Shown: positions 1-6,717 of the stretch, in pieces
Numbering within the stretch: position 1 is the first letter of the stretch
Layout of the letters: each line of letters begins with the position of its first letter
From: an uncultured Bacteroides sp.
Lineage (GTDB): Bacteria > Bacteroidota > Bacteroidia > Bacteroidales > Bacteroidaceae
Direction: 5' to 3'
DNA length: 10,189 bases
Assembly: GCA_934716785.1 (NCBI GenBank)
Contig: CAKUYM010000142.1
Location: 1-10,189, forward strand
Notes under the pieces: generated by a model
The model's input: the letters and a program-made list of their open reading frames with translations, nothing else
Told to the model about the DNA's origin: nothing
The model's database searches: none
Translations under genes and position numbers: made by a program

Positions 1-160
1 CAACGAGGCTGTTACACTGCTGCGGGCGGACGGCGCGGACACGGCGCTGCTCGCCACCATTTCAGACCCGCTGGGCGCGGACGCCATGGCCTCCGACCTG
101 TATCTGGACGGCGACCGGCTGCTGGTGCTTGGCTCTGATGCGCGGATGGTGATCTGTTCG
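1..160 (+). other. Foreign GC-rich coding fragment, likely chimeric join
   Basis: The first ~155 bases have about 69% G+C (103 of 150 by hand count), while 181-240 has about 42%. The frame starting at base 2 is open and reads through into the glycosidase. Its residues, including DLYLDGDRLLVLGSD (encoded at 95-139), are not GH31-like. They resemble the repeats of secreted C-terminal beta-propeller proteins of Clostridia; that family guess comes from memory of the pattern and is weak. Recognisable GH31 sequence starts abruptly with DMDGIFGG at 161, so the break lies at about 150-163. The most likely explanation is an assembly or cloning chimera; a real fusion is possible but less likely. The shared frame can arise by chance one time in three. 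Confidence 0.65.
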
Positions 161-2509
161 GATATGGACGGCATATTCGGAGGTAAGAATGAGGCAGTCA
201 ATATCCGTGATTTCCAATGGAAGACATTTAGCCCCATGCAGTTGAATATGGATGGCTGGGGAGCCAACGAAAAGTACCCCCATGCTTTAGGCGAACCGGC
301 CACATCCATCAACCGGATGTACCTGAAGATGAAATCCGAACTGATGCCTTATACATATAGTTTCGCCAAGGAGGCGGTAGACGGCATGCCTCTTATCCGT
401 GCGATGTTCTTGGACTATCCGAGTAAGTACACTTATGGTCCTGCTACGCAATACCAGTATATGTATGGAACGGATTTTCTTGTAGCTCCCATTTATCAGA
501 AAACCGAAGCTGATGAGAAAGGCAATGATATCCGTAACGGTATCTATCTGCCCTCCGGCTTCTGGATTGACTATTTCAGTGGCGAGAAGTATGAAGGCAA
601 CTGCATTCTCAACAACTTCGATACGCCTGTATGGAAACTTCCCGTGTTTGTGAAGAGCGGAGCTATCATTCCGATGGCAAACCCTCATAATAACGTTAGT
701 GAGATAGATAAGTCTCTCCGTATTTATGAGTTTTATCCGGATGGACACACTGAAATCATGGAGTATGATGATGACGGGGTGACGGAAGCCTATCGTCGCA
801 ATGAGTCGGCATCTACTCGGATCGAATCGGATGTTAACGAAAAGAAGAACCGTCTTAGTATCACCATTCATCCGACATCCGGCAACTTTGAAGGTTTTGT
901 AAAGGATAAAAAGACGGAACTGCGCATCAATGTTACTGAAAAGCCGAAGAAGCTCTCTGCCAAGATAAACGGTAAAAACGTGAAACTGACGGAAGTGGGC
1001 ACAGCCGGTGATTTTGAGAAAGATGAAAACGTCTTTTGGTATGAGGAAACTCCCAATCTGAACAAGTTTGCCACGAAAGGTAGTGACTTTGAAAAGGTGA
1101 CTATCACAAAGAATCCGCAGTTGCGTGTCAAATTGGCTTCTGCTGATATTACCGCCGGTGCGGTTGTGCTGAATGTAGACGGCTTCCGTTTTGCTCCTAC
1201 CGACCGTTATCGGGTAAGTACCGGTGCTTTGAGTATTCCTCAGAATGCACAGGTAACGGAGGAAAATCGTGAGGCGTATATCTTGAAACCGACATGGGAC
1301 AAGGTGGCTAATGCCGATTTCTATGAGATTGAATTTGACGGTATGCTTTATACGACTATTCGCAATACTTATCTGTTGTTTGAAGGGCTGGAGGCAGAAA
1401 CTCCATACTCTTTCAAAGTGCGTGCTGTCAATAAGGAGGGTGTTTCCGACTGGGCAACTATCCAAGTAACGACTAAGGCCAATCCGTTGGAATTCGCTAT
1501 CCACGGAATAGAAGGTGAATCTACCGCTCCTTCTCAAGGAGGATTTGGTGTAAACCGTTTGTTCGACTTTGCCGAGTCCGGTGACAACTGGCATACGAAG
1601 TACGGTGCTAAGGCTATTCCGTTGGATTTGACTATCGACCTCAAGACCGTTAATCAGTTGGATAAATTCCATTACTTGCCGCGCACTGATGCCGGAAACG
1701 GTACGATACTGAAAGGCTCCGTATCTTACAGTATGGATAAGGAACATTGGACGGAAGCCGGTGCGTTCGATTGGAAACGTGACGGTGAGGTGAAAGTCTT
1801 TGAATTTGCCAACCATCCTACTGCACGTTATATCAAGATCAACATAACGGCAGGTGTAGGCAACTATGCTTCCGGTCGCGAACTTTACGTATTTAAGGTG
1901 CCGGGAACAGCCAGCTATCTGCAAGGAGATATCAACAATGATGGTAAGATTGACCGCAACGACCTGACCTCTTATATGAACTATACCGGTCTGCGCCGTG
2001 GAGATTCGGACTATGAGGGATATATCAGCAAGGGTGACATTAACATGAATGACTTGATTGATGCTTATGATATCAGTGTGGTGGCAACCCAGCTTGACGG
2101 TGGTGTGGGCAGAAAGGATACACTTAAGGTATCCGGCTCTTTGTCAATCAGCACCCCGAAACGTCTGTATCAGAAGGATGAAATCGTTGAAATCCGTGTC
2201 AAAGGCAATGACTTGAAAGCTGTGAATGCGTTCAGTTTTGCACTGCCTTACGATCAGAATGACTTTGAGTTTGTAGGCGTAGAGCCGTTGAATATAAAGG
2301 CTATGGAAAACCTTACTTACGACCGCTTGCATACCAATGGAGTGAAATCGCTCTATCCTACGTTTGTCAATATAGGAAAGCAGGAAACGTTGAATGGTTC
2401 GGAAGAACTGTTTATCCTGAAACTGAAAGCGAAACGCAAAGTGAAGTTTGAATTGACTTTGAAAGATGGAATATTGGTTGATAAGGAATTGAGGATGCAT
2501 CAGTTCTAA
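2..2509 (+). CDS. GH31 alpha-glycosidase, C-terminal part, with FN3, F5/8-C, dockerin-like and cohesin-like domains
   Basis: This is the C-terminal part of a secreted family 31 glycoside hydrolase (alpha-glucosidase/alpha-xylosidase type) acting on a polysaccharide or oligosaccharide. The frame is open at the left edge; the first ATG is at 86, and residues are counted from it. GH31 signatures are DMDGIFGG (26-33), the LMPYTYSFAKEAVDGMPLIRA region (86-106), YMYGTDFLVAPIY (125-137), YLPSGFWIDYFSG (154-166) and LPVFVKSGAIIPM (185-197). Next come an FN3 domain (~385-465), an F5/8 type C/CBM32-like domain (~475-605), a dockerin-like pair of calcium loops (D615-x-N617-x-D619-G and D651-x-N653-x-N655) and a cohesin-like beta domain (~680-807). 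In GH31 the nucleophile and acid/base aspartates precede DMDG, so this product lacks both. Residues 1 to ~25 come from the GC-rich foreign segment. The family is sure; the exact substrate cannot be told from this part. Confidence 0.88.
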   Translation, partial: NEAVTLLRADGADTALLATISDPLGADAMASDLYLDGDRLLVLGSDARMVICSDMDGIFGGKNEAVNIRDFQWKTFSPMQLNMDGWGANEKYPHALGEPATSINRMYLKMKSELMPYTYSFAKEAVDGMPLIRAMFLDYPSKYTYGPATQYQYMYGTDFLVAPIYQKTEADEKGNDIRNGIYLPSGFWIDYFSGEKYEGNCILNNFDTPVWKLPVFVKSGAIIPMANPHNNVSEIDKSLRIYEFYPDGHTEIMEYDDDGVTEAYRRNESASTRIESDVNEKKNRLSITIHPTSGNFEGFVKDKKTELRINVTEKPKKLSAKINGKNVKLTEVGTAGDFEKDENVFWYEETPNLNKFATKGSDFEKVTITKNPQLRVKLASADITAGAVVLNVDGFRFAPTDRYRVSTGALSIPQNAQVTEENREAYILKPTWDKVANADFYEIEFDGMLYTTIRNTYLLFEGLEAETPYSFKVRAVNKEGVSDWATIQVTTKANPLEFAIHGIEGESTAPSQGGFGVNRLFDFAESGDNWHTKYGAKAIPLDLTIDLKTVNQLDKFHYLPRTDAGNGTILKGSVSYSMDKEHWTEAGAFDWKRDGEVKVFEFANHPTARYIKINITAGVGNYASGRELYVFKVPGTASYLQGDINNDGKIDRNDLTSYMNYTGLRRGDSDYEGYISKGDINMNDLIDAYDISVVATQLDGGVGRKDTLKVSGSLSISTPKRLYQKDEIVEIRVKGNDLKAVNAFSFALPYDQNDFEFVGVEPLNIKAMENLTYDRLHTNGVKSLYPTFVNIGKQETLNGSEELFILKLKAKRKVKFELTLKDGILVDKELRMHQF

Positions 2510-2523
2510 TGATTGATGCATCA
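2494..2523. repeat. Short repeat GATGCATCA flanking the GH31 stop codon
   Basis: GATGCATCA occurs at 2494-2502 and 2515-2523, on either side of the TAA at 2507-2509. The core GATGCATC is itself palindromic, so the copies can be read as direct or inverted repeats. This may be chance in a short stretch; no function is assigned. Confidence 0.3.
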
Positions 2524-2572
2524 TACCATTCTTGAATAATTCATTTTATTTTTCTTGTAAAATGGTTAGAAG

Positions 2573-2634
2573 AAGCAAATAGTAGATTCGGAGTATAATC
2601 TCCGCATTCTACTATTTGCTTTGTTTTTGTTCTT
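2573..2634 (+). terminator. Strong intrinsic terminator after GH31
   Basis: A perfect 14-bp stem pairs AAGCAAATAGTAGA (2573-2586) with TCTACTATTTGCTT (2608-2621). Inside it, CGGAG pairs with CTCCG around the loop TATAAT. A T-rich tract, TGTTTTTGTTCTTT, follows. The element begins 64 bases after the GH31 stop and should end that transcript. The stem is symmetric, but the T tract supports + strand use. Confidence 0.85.
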
Positions 2635-2873
2635 TATTGTTTTCAGATATTCCTATTTGATTCAGATACTCAATATGTAAAAAGTCAGAATGTTCGTACG
2701 GTACTTCGTTCTCTCGGTTCGAGAACTGCCCGGTTGTTGTCGTTATGTTTGAGCAGTTTGTTCTTCTTCTTTTGGAACAATAAAATCAAGTCTATTTCCG
2801 GTTTCGGATTAATTTTGTAGTTTTACGGATATATCAGGAAAAAGAGGGTATAATCATAAAATGTAATCATAAT
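2635..2873. other. Intergenic region upstream of the acetyltransferase gene
   Basis: No gene was found between the terminator and the GNAT start. A small hairpin, GTTCTC/GAGAAC with a 7-base loop, lies at 2708-2726; its role is unknown. A possible -7 box is listed separately. There is no tRNA, no insertion sequence and no long repeat. Confidence 0.5.
2810..2817 (+). promoter_or_regulatory. Candidate Bacteroidales -7 box for the GNAT gene
   Basis: TAATTTTG matches the TAnnTTTG consensus of the Bacteroidales primary sigma factor, 57 bases before the ATG at 2874. No good TTTG -33 element is seen at the usual 19-21 base spacing, so this is only a partial promoter match. Confidence 0.35.
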
Positions 2874-3380
2874 ATGGAATGTAAAATACGTTGTTGGCGG
2901 ATAGAGGATGCAGAAGATATTGCAGAGGCACTGAATAATAAGAATATATTGGATAACCTGCGGGATGGCATCCCCTTTCCATATACAGTGCATGATGCAA
3001 GGGAGTTTATACAGGCAATGAATGCCGCCGATTCGGAAAGTACGTTCTCATTTGCAATAACTGTCGATGATAAGGCAATAGGTAGCATAGGTGCCTTCCG
3101 CCAAAGCAACATACATTCGAGAACTGCCGAAGTGGGATATTACATTGCAGAGCCTTATTGGGGGCAAGGTATCGGTACAAGTGCTGTGAAACAATTATGC
3201 GAATATGTCTTTCAAAATACGGATATAATCCGACTGTTTGCCGAACCTTTTTCACATAATGTCTCTTCTTGCCGCATCCTTGAGAAATGCGGGTTTGAGT
3301 TAGAGGGGACATTGAGGAAGAATGCGGTAAAAAATGATGTTGTGGTGGATATGAAGATGTATTCAATTCTGAAAGAATGA
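2874..3380 (+). CDS. GNAT family N-acetyltransferase, RimJ/RimL-like
   Basis: This 168-residue cytoplasmic protein should transfer an acetyl group from acetyl-CoA to an amine; the acceptor is unknown. The pyrophosphate-binding motif A is clear: AEVGYYIAEPYWGQGIGTSA (85-104), with Q/GxGxG/A at GQGIGT (97-102). Motif B follows around N129, with SSCRILEKCGFELEGTLR (131-148). The N-terminal RCWRIEDAEDIAEALNN and the C-terminal VVVDMKMYSIL match the RimJ/RimL acetyltransferase subfamily (Pfam Acetyltransf_3) over full length. Such relatives acetylate ribosomal protein N-termini or small molecules, so the substrate cannot be fixed by sequence. It appears monocistronic, with a terminator upstream and a ~350-base gap downstream. 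No ribosome binding site is visible at normal spacing, which is usual for Bacteroides. Confidence 0.9.
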   Translation: MECKIRCWRIEDAEDIAEALNNKNILDNLRDGIPFPYTVHDAREFIQAMNAADSESTFSFAITVDDKAIGSIGAFRQSNIHSRTAEVGYYIAEPYWGQGIGTSAVKQLCEYVFQNTDIIRLFAEPFSHNVSSCRILEKCGFELEGTLRKNAVKNDVVVDMKMYSILKE

Positions 3381-3421
3381 ATCCCGGATTCATCATGTAA
3401 AAGATATATGTCGGACTCTTA

Positions 3422-3433
3422 TGGGCTAGCCCA
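3422..3433. promoter_or_regulatory. Perfect 12-bp palindrome TGGGCTAGCCCA
   Basis: TGGGCTAGCCCA equals its own reverse complement and stands out as GC-rich in AT-rich surroundings. It lies ~40 bases after the GNAT stop and ~295 before the first R-M gene. It could be an operator or a recombination mark. It is not a terminator, because there is no loop and no T tract. Function is unknown. Confidence 0.3.
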
Positions 3434-3618
3434 GCTATATGCTAATATTCAATTGAGTGTATCAGGGCTTTGCATCCTTTGTGAACAGTGATTGGATTAG
3501 ACTGAATATAAAGGTGCAAATTGGAATGAAGCATGATATTGTAAAGATTAGTCTGTTATCGCTTATTTATCTCAACTATTTACCTATACAATTCTGAATG
3601 ACTTTCATTTTTTTTGCT

Positions 3619-3626
3619 TACTTTTG
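3619..3626 (+). promoter_or_regulatory. Candidate -7 box for the R-M operon
   Basis: TACTTTTG matches the Bacteroidales TAnnTTTG -7 element, about 100 bases before the methyltransferase ATG at 3729. The -33 TTTG partner is not clear at the expected spacing. It is the best promoter candidate in this gap because all three R-M genes are packed tightly behind it. Confidence 0.4.
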
Positions 3627-3728
3627 TAGTTGTAATAGTACGATATATAGATAGATATTTAAATGCACCTTTTTTGCATAACCAATCAATCTGTTTTTCG
3701 TAACTCAAAATAAAGTATAGAAATTATT

Positions 3729-4655
3729 ATGGCTAAACCTTTTATAAAATGGGCTGGTGGTAAAACACAATTGCTAACGCAATTTGAACGCATCCTCCCT
3801 AATGACCTTTACGAAGCAAACTCTTTTACATATATAGAGCCTTTTGTGGGTGGGGGAGCGCTATTGTTTTATATGTTACAAAAATTCCCCAATATTGGTC
3901 GTGCAATTATCAATGATGTGAATCCTAATCTTACCACTGCCTATCGAGTGGTAAGGGATAGGCCTGAGCTTCTTATTGCAGAATTGAAAAGGCTTCAATT
4001 AGAGTTTCATCAGCTCAATAGTGAAGAAGCAAAAAAGGATTATTTTCTAAATATCAGAAATTCCTATAATGTGGAACAACATGATGATGTTATAAAAACA
4101 GCCCTATTTATTTTCTTAAACCGTACTTGTTTCAATGGTTTGCATCGTTTAAATTCTAAAGGGTATTTCAATGTACCTTTTGGGAAGTATACTAAACCAA
4201 CCATTTGTGATGAAGCTTTAATTATGGAAGATAGTTCTGTGTTGCAGAATGTTGAAATTCTCTGTGGTGACTACTCTCAAATAGAACGATTTGTCGATGA
4301 CAATACTTTTGTTTATTTCGATCCGCCTTATCGTCCACTTAGTGCAACTTCAAGTTTCACATCTTATTCAAAAGAGAGTTTTAATGATGCCGAACAAATA
4401 CGCTTGGCTCAATTCTTTGCTCGATTAACAAGGTTAGGTTGTAGGATGATGCTTAGCAATTCTGATTGTAGTTCACATAATCCAAGTGACACATTCTTTG
4501 AAGAATTATATGGCAATTATATAATTGAAAGGGTTTATGCTTCTCGTAGCGTTAATGCAAATGCATCAAAAAGAGGTCGGTTGACGGAGATTTTAGTAAG
4601 AAACTATGAATCTGCAGTAGTGTATCCTGCGGATGAATTTCAGTTTGCAATTTAA
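3729..4655 (+). CDS. DpnM/MboIA-like adenine-N6 DNA methyltransferase (GATC)
   Basis: This 308-residue Dam-family (D12 class, alpha order) methyltransferase should move a methyl group from S-adenosylmethionine to the adenine N6 of GATC, shielding host DNA from the nuclease encoded next. Motif X is FIKWAGGKTQLL (5-16), motif I is EPFVGGGALLF (37-47), and catalytic motif IV is FDPPY (197-201), followed by PLSATSSFTSY as in M.DpnII. The segment FNGLHRLNSKGYFNVPFG (135-152) also matches the DpnM/MboIA pattern. Length is slightly above the ~280 of DpnM. It is the first gene of the operon; the endonuclease follows after 19 bases if that gene starts at 4675. The gene is more AT-rich than its glycan-locus neighbours, which suggests acquisition by transfer. 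Target specificity is inferred from family resemblance. Confidence 0.93.
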   Translation: MAKPFIKWAGGKTQLLTQFERILPNDLYEANSFTYIEPFVGGGALLFYMLQKFPNIGRAIINDVNPNLTTAYRVVRDRPELLIAELKRLQLEFHQLNSEEAKKDYFLNIRNSYNVEQHDDVIKTALFIFLNRTCFNGLHRLNSKGYFNVPFGKYTKPTICDEALIMEDSSVLQNVEILCGDYSQIERFVDDNTFVYFDPPYRPLSATSSFTSYSKESFNDAEQIRLAQFFARLTRLGCRMMLSNSDCSSHNPSDTFFEELYGNYIIERVYASRSVNANASKRGRLTEILVRNYESAVVYPADEFQFAI

Positions 4656-4674
4656 TCATTTAATATCTTGCACT

Positions 4675-5631
4675 ATGGTATTTTTAAATCAGAAGCCTGA
4701 AGACTTAAATAAGGTTTTCACTAATAATCTATTGTTGACTAATAGAGGTTTCAATTATTATGTTGATTGGAACAATATAGATGGTTATAAAGGATTTTTG
4801 GTTGAAATTCATGCTATGGATGTCTTGATAGGATGTAAGGATGATAGCTTTAAATCCCAATTTGTCACCCTTCTTTCTAAACTTCCCAGTGTAAGATTGT
4901 TATTTCCTTTTTTATTCGGGTTAGCTAAAAGTGAAAGAGAACAGCTCTATAAGGGCAGAGAAAAATTAACAATCATTCAAGATGAATTAGATAGTGCGGA
5001 TCATTTGGTTTATAGTTTCTCAAAGACAATTGAACTATTTGATGAAAATAGTATAGAGGTGTACTATGATTTTTTTGTTAAAATGGGTTTGAAAAACCTG
5101 TATCAAAATATAATAGAGAAAAGTACATTAGACTATATTGCAGGTGTTCTGGTAGGGATGGATTCTAATGGGCGTAAAAATAGAGGGGGGAAAGCATTTG
5201 AATTAGCTTGCCAACCTTTGTTTGAGAAAGTTTGTTGTAATCAGTATCCATTGACACTTCTGACACAAAAGCAATTCAAAGTGCTTAAAGATTATGGATT
5301 TGATATTTCTGAGGATATTGCTGAACGGAAAGCAGATTTTATAGTGTTGGATGTCAAAAAGAAAAGAGTCATTAACTTTGAAGTTAATTTCTACAATGGT
5401 TCTGGTTCTAAACCTGAAGAAATTATTGATTCATATATTAATCGCCAAAATGATTTAAAATCTTCAGGAATAGATTTTGCTCTGGTAACAGATGGTAAAT
5501 GTTGGTTATCAGCTACCAATCAGTTATTAAAAGGATTCCGGCACTTAGACTATCTTCTCAACTTCTATATGCTGAAACATGGTATGTTAGAGGAAATTAT
5601 AAACAGCGTGTTTGATACTGATAATGATTGA
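4675..5631 (+). CDS. DpnII/MboI-family type II restriction endonuclease (GATC)
   Basis: This is the nuclease of the R-M system, expected to cut unmethylated GATC before the G. From the ATG at 4675 it has 318 residues (R.DpnII is ~290). Family marks are NYYVDW near the N-terminus (27-32), GMDSNGRKNRGGKAFE (161-176) and a PD-(D/E)XK-like core with D221 in ERKADFIVLD and E236 in NFEVNFYNGSGSKP (234-247). This last block is typical of DpnII/MboI. An earlier ATG at 4633 would overlap the methyltransferase by 23 bases and add 14 residues that look unrelated; 4675 gives a clean 19-base gap and is preferred. Its 3' end overlaps the next gene by 8 bases. It sits between the two methyltransferases, as I recall for MboI (mboA-mboB-mboC), whereas in DpnII the nuclease gene is last. 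Confidence 0.9.
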   Translation: MVFLNQKPEDLNKVFTNNLLLTNRGFNYYVDWNNIDGYKGFLVEIHAMDVLIGCKDDSFKSQFVTLLSKLPSVRLLFPFLFGLAKSEREQLYKGREKLTIIQDELDSADHLVYSFSKTIELFDENSIEVYYDFFVKMGLKNLYQNIIEKSTLDYIAGVLVGMDSNGRKNRGGKAFELACQPLFEKVCCNQYPLTLLTQKQFKVLKDYGFDISEDIAERKADFIVLDVKKKRVINFEVNFYNGSGSKPEEIIDSYINRQNDLKSSGIDFALVTDGKCWLSATNQLLKGFRHLDYLLNFYMLKHGMLEEIINSVFDTDND

Positions 5632-6502
5632 ATCTTACTTCAAATCCTCTAACCGCAATTTTACGCTTCTATATGGTGATTGCTGTGAGTTGCTTCGACA
5701 ATTCAATTTCAAGTTTAATTGCATTTTTGCCGATCCGCCATATTTCCTTTCCAATGGTGGCATCAGTGTACAAAATGGTCAGATTGTCTGTGTTGATAAA
5801 GGCGACTGGGACAAGGGGCTGACTCCAAAGAAAGTGATGGAGTTTAATATGGAATGGATCGGACTTTGCCGGGAGAAGCTGAAAGATAATGGTACGATAT
5901 GGGTTTCAGGCACATATCACAATATTTTTTCTGTAGCCAACTGTCTAACAGAATTGGGCTTCAAGATTTTAAATGTAGTGACATGGGTAAAGACCAATCC
6001 TCCTCCTAATATTTCATGCCGATATTTTACATATAGTACTGAGTTCGTCATTTGGGCCCGTAAAAATAAAAAGAAACCTCATTATTTCAATTATGACTTG
6101 ATGAAGCAGCTAAACGATGGTAAACAGATGACTGACGTTTGGCGATTGCCTGCCATTGCACCTTGGGAGAAAGCTTGCGGCAAGCATCCTACACAGAAAC
6201 CGCTCGCTTTGCTTTCTCGTATCATTATGGCTTCGACGAGACCGGGAGAATGGGTACTTGACCCATTATGTGGCAGTTCTACAACGGGTATTGCTGCAAA
6301 TCTATTAGGACGACGTTTTTTGGGCATTGACCAAGAAGAAGAGTTTCTGAAGATCAGTGAATGTCGCCGTGAAGAATTGGATGATATCCAAACTTTTCAT
6401 AAGTATCGTTCTAAAATAAAAGATATTAGTTATGTTGATTTGCAATGTTCACACATGGCGAATGAGGAAACAGATTGCCAATATTGTGATTTACCGTTTT
6501 AG
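5624..6502 (+). CDS. DpnA/MboIC-like DNA adenine methyltransferase (beta class)
   Basis: This is the second methyltransferase of the GATC system. Motif order is beta class: catalytic FADPPYFLSNGGIS comes first (35-48, counted from ATG 5624), then the target-recognition part with KGDWDK (59-64) and PNISCRYFTYSTEFVIWARK, then HPTQKP (188-193), and last the SAM-binding DPLCGSSTTG (213-222). DpnA has the same blocks and methylates GATC also in single-stranded DNA, protecting incoming plasmid strands during transformation. ATG 5624 overlaps the endonuclease stop by 8 bases, implying translational coupling; a TTG at 5612 would only add four residues. Two oddities are seen: motif I reads LCGSS instead of the usual FxGSG, and a ~25-residue C-terminal tail carries a CSH...CQYC cysteine pattern. 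Full length is 292 residues. Confidence 0.91.
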   Translation: MIESYFKSSNRNFTLLYGDCCELLRQFNFKFNCIFADPPYFLSNGGISVQNGQIVCVDKGDWDKGLTPKKVMEFNMEWIGLCREKLKDNGTIWVSGTYHNIFSVANCLTELGFKILNVVTWVKTNPPPNISCRYFTYSTEFVIWARKNKKKPHYFNYDLMKQLNDGKQMTDVWRLPAIAPWEKACGKHPTQKPLALLSRIIMASTRPGEWVLDPLCGSSTTGIAANLLGRRFLGIDQEEEFLKISECRREELDDIQTFHKYRSKIKDISYVDLQCSHMANEETDCQYCDLPF

Positions 6503-6658
6503 GTATTGAAATTTACTCTTATCCTCCTTTTTCACATAATCTTTCGGCAATATCCCGAATTGTTTCTGGAAGTAACGGGTGAGGTACGAAGGATTATTAA
6601 ATCCTACAATGTAACAGACTTCATCCATCTGATACTCCCCTTCGCGCAAAAGTTCTCC
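6492..6658 (-). pseudogene. C-terminal fragment of a hybrid two-component system (AraC-type HTH)
   Basis: Read on the minus strand, this encodes the second helix-turn-helix of an AraC-family DNA-binding domain: GELLREGEYQMDEVCYIVGF, then NNPSYLTRYFQKQFGILPKD and YVK. It stops at the TAA complementary to 6492-6494, after a short unrelated tail (KEDKSKFQYLKR). Bases 6531-6658 align without gaps to 7892-8019, the 3' end of the large HTCS, with 14 differences in 128 bases. Homology breaks sharply at 6658/6659, and everything upstream (the rest of the HTH, receiver, kinase and sensor) is missing. It is therefore a broken paralogue, not a gene. Its 3' end overlaps the last bases of the methyltransferase gene on the other strand. 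Confidence 0.85.
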
Positions 6659-6689
6659 GGTGGATGATGTCCCGTTTGAAAATAAACAC

Positions 6690-6697
6690 TACCTTTG
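6690..6697 (+). promoter_or_regulatory. Candidate -7 box for the unknown gene
   Basis: TACCTTTG fits TAnnTTTG and would place the transcript start near 6703, ~15 bases before the ATG at 6718. A TTTG at 6675-6678 is too close to act as a normal -33 box. If the box is used, the ATG at 6664 cannot be the start, so it argues for 6718. Confidence 0.4.
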
Positions 6698-6717
6698 TCT
6701 CCTATAAAAAAACAAGT

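Larger units (their letters stand above)
3381..3728. other. Intergenic region between GNAT and the R-M operon
   Basis: This is a 348-base AT-rich stretch without a convincing gene. It holds a perfect 12-bp palindrome (3422-3433) and a -7 box candidate (3619-3626), both listed separately. No controller (C) protein gene and no integrase remnant is visible. The left boundary of the R-M cassette probably lies here, but no flanking repeat marks it. Confidence 0.55.

Noticed and set aside
287..1924. Long antisense open frame (545 residues) opposite the GH31 gene
   Set aside because: It lies fully inside well-supported GH31 coding sequence. Its composition (low complexity of Ile, Arg and His) and lack of any recognisable domain fit a shadow frame.
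2708..2730. GGTTCGAGAAC as the 3' end of a tRNA or an attachment site
   Set aside because: The T-loop pattern does not fit (wrong stem and loop layout), and there is no acceptor stem, anticodon arm or CCA.
4633..4674. Upstream ATG as the start of the endonuclease
   Set aside because: It would overlap the methyltransferase gene by 23 bases and add 14 residues without family resemblance. ATG 4675 gives a better length and spacing.
6503..6663. Promoter or leader region for the downstream gene
   Set aside because: The sequence is explained by homology to the HTCS 3' end on the other strand; only the last ~30 bases before 6718 look like promoter material.
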